Source: Siphonodentalium dalli
Lineage: Eukaryota > Mollusca > Scaphopoda > Gadilida > Siphonodentaliidae
DNA: 64,000 nucleotides
Reading direction: 5' to 3'
Assembly (NCBI GenBank): GCA_032622095.1
Contig: CP136061.1
Span: forward strand, 218,518,373 to 218,582,372
Of this stretch, positions 38,701 through 41,700 are shown piece after piece. Both the position numbers and the translations under genes were made by a program. Positions within the stretch are counted from its first letter, which is position 1; the number at the start of each line of letters is the position of its first letter. A model generated the notes under the pieces. It saw nothing but the letters and a program-made list of their open reading frames with translations, did not search any database and was not told the origin of the DNA.

Positions 38701-41700
38701 TAAATTACTAATTGGAGAAACTGTTTTTACAACAAAATGCTTTACTACTTACCATATGGGTACATTTACTAATGATATTAAATGTTAATGGTTATTCATC
38801 CTTCAGATTTTTTTTTATAACTAAGACTCAATCTGATTGACAATTCCCCAATCATTTGTTGCAGTCATAACTCATATGTATAATGTATGATGTGCCTTTT
38901 ATGAAAGTTTCATTATTTCAGGGTTCCTATTGAACCAAATGATATCAGACCATAAACTTTGAACATTTCCAATCCCAATCATAACATAAAAACATTCCCA
39001 AAGTTACTCTTGAGAAACTAATCAAATTTACCTCTCAGTCTCAGTAAAATTAAAAATGTTGACTCAGAGAGGCCCAGATTCGCTCTCAATACATTGGATT
39101 TTCAAAAAATTTCCGGGGGAGGGCCCCCGTACCCCCCTCTAAGGGAAGGGGGGCACCCCCTCCCGTACCCACCCCCGCTAGGGCCTACGGCCCTTGGGAT
39201 ATGCCTCCGGCATATCATGGCCTGAAAACAGGTGTCCCCAAAAAATCCCTGGATCCATCCCTGATTGCACTTATACATTTGGGACATTATATTAATTAAA
39301 ATAACTCCTATACAAATCATTTATAAATCAGATGATTTATTGAAGTTAAGTCTACATAAAATAACACTTCCTGAAACGACATATATGTCGTTCTACTCCT
39401 CAACCGATAGATGACATATATGTCGTTCTACTCGCCAAAGGGTTAAACCTTTCATGACGGGAGCTGCACTGGTGAAACATTCAAGATCCTGTGCAGTGCA
39501 TTCTCTAATATATGCGAGACTCCCTATTAGAATGCACTGGCATATATAAGAGAATGCACTGGCTTACAAGGTCAAGGTAAATATTGTTAGGCCAATGTAT
39601 TCTCTTCTATATCTGAGGCTCCCTATGGGAGACTCCAATATATAAGAGAATACATTCAGCACATGGTTTTCGCAAAATTTCAGGATGCTCCAGCCATGGA
39701 ACAGTTAATTTATTCATCAGATCTGTATAGACAATATGGCGCCACAACTCCTAGTAATTTCTGGTATTTGTTTTGGAAAACTTCCTCGTCATTGAAGGAA
39801 TAAAACAAAGTGAAAACACAAATTACAAGCCACCACTGGCATCATGAATTTGGCTTGTAATACAGACTGACATTTCTGTTATGTTCAAACCATTTTTCTT
39901 TTGATTACTCCATTATCCAGAAAGATTACCCAGAAATGGAACTGGTGTGGCTAATGACGAAAGCTTGGAATTCAGGAATACATCTTTATAGGTAACATAA
40001 TTCATCTCTCATCCATGGGGGGGGGGGGGGGGGGGGGGGGGTGATTGGCTGGAGCGCAGCAGTGGGCAGCTTCTCATTACCCTTAAAGATGATCTATCTC
40101 TTCCGAGCAAGTTTTATATAGATTCAGGGGTATAAATTAATAGACACTAATTGAGGACATCTGTCCTCAAAAAATTATATCAAATTTAATTAGAAATTAG
40201 AACATTCATGGGACAGTATTATGGGCTATTTTGAGAACAGAAATCTGCGCAAAATCGGAGCATACCAAGAAGGAGAATTTCTATCACGTTAGCAGCTGCA
40301 AATTGCAGATCAGCTAAGAAATTTACCGTGAATTACATTCAAAATAAACCACTTTATTATGCCTTTATAGACAATAATATACCCCATCTTCAGTTTTATC
40401 TCTATTTTATTCACAAAATAGCAATTTGTAGACTTGAAATCGGGATTTATAACTATTATGTTTTTTGTAATTGTGGCCTGGAAGTGTTAGACCATCTTTA
40501 ACCAATGGAGGCAGAAGTGCCCTTTTATCAGGTCAGGCACATCCTGAATTTAACTATTATAGTTATATTCAACTATAAGAGGTAAATATGAATGTGAATT
40601 CGATACAAGAGGCATAACTCAACATATTTCACAAAACAATGTTCAAAAACTGTTATACTAATTTGGTACCATGTCTGTTTTTTGTGATGAAATAACATGT
40701 CTTGGTCTGTGCAAATGATTAACCCTTTCAGTGCCAAGTCCGATTTTTGTATCAACCCATATTTCCTTGATCATTTTTCAAATTTATTGATTATAATAAT
40801 GTGATGCATTGATCACATTATGATCAAGGAAATATGGGTTGATACAAAAATCGGATTTGGCACTGAAAGGGTTAATTGTGGTGGTCTATGATAAGGAAGT
40901 CAGCTGACATTCAAATGGTCTAAATATTGTTATGAAGGAGAGATTGAATGATCATGCTAATGTTGTTTAGAATGGCATACTTGGGTCATTATTAAATACA
41001 ATAAGCCAGCGCAAAAGGTTGCAAAACAAATTTTATCGGGAGTCTGTTCATTTGCTGTAATGTTGCTACGAGTGCTCTTTGGCTGTGCGCTAGTGCTGGG
41101 ATGCGCATTCCCATAGTTTCCACAAAAACAGGGAAATTTTGGACTTTGAACTGTCAAATTCAACTATAATAGTAAAATATAACTATAATAGTTGAATTCA
41201 GGATGTGCCTGACCTATTTATGCTTCATAGAATTGCAAGCAATACCTTATAAATCAACGAAAACAGATTCATTATATTTTCATATATTATAGCCATCTTG
41301 ATATGGCTTGACGTCATTTAATGTGAACCTTGAAATTGCTTTCAAAAGTTGTCTATGTGTAAAAAACATCTTGTCTTTTTGGTGTTAATTATTCTTTACT
41401 TCTGACTAATGATCATATAATTTTTTGGAATATGTGCCCCCCCCCCCCCCTCCCCTCTGCCCTTGGTTGTTTCCAGCACCCCTGCTCTCGGCCATTCTGG
41501 TTCAGATATGTTCAAGCTGTCTACTTTTAAATGGGAAAAACTCTGCTGGGGTCTTCAATTTCTCAGAGTGAAAAAATAATTGTTTTTACAAATGTGACCC
41601 GCCATATCAAATCCAGTCGGAAGTCGGGATTTTTTTTACCCTGTGCCAATGCATTCTATTATATATGCGTGTCGACCATAGGTCGCCTCGCATATATAAG

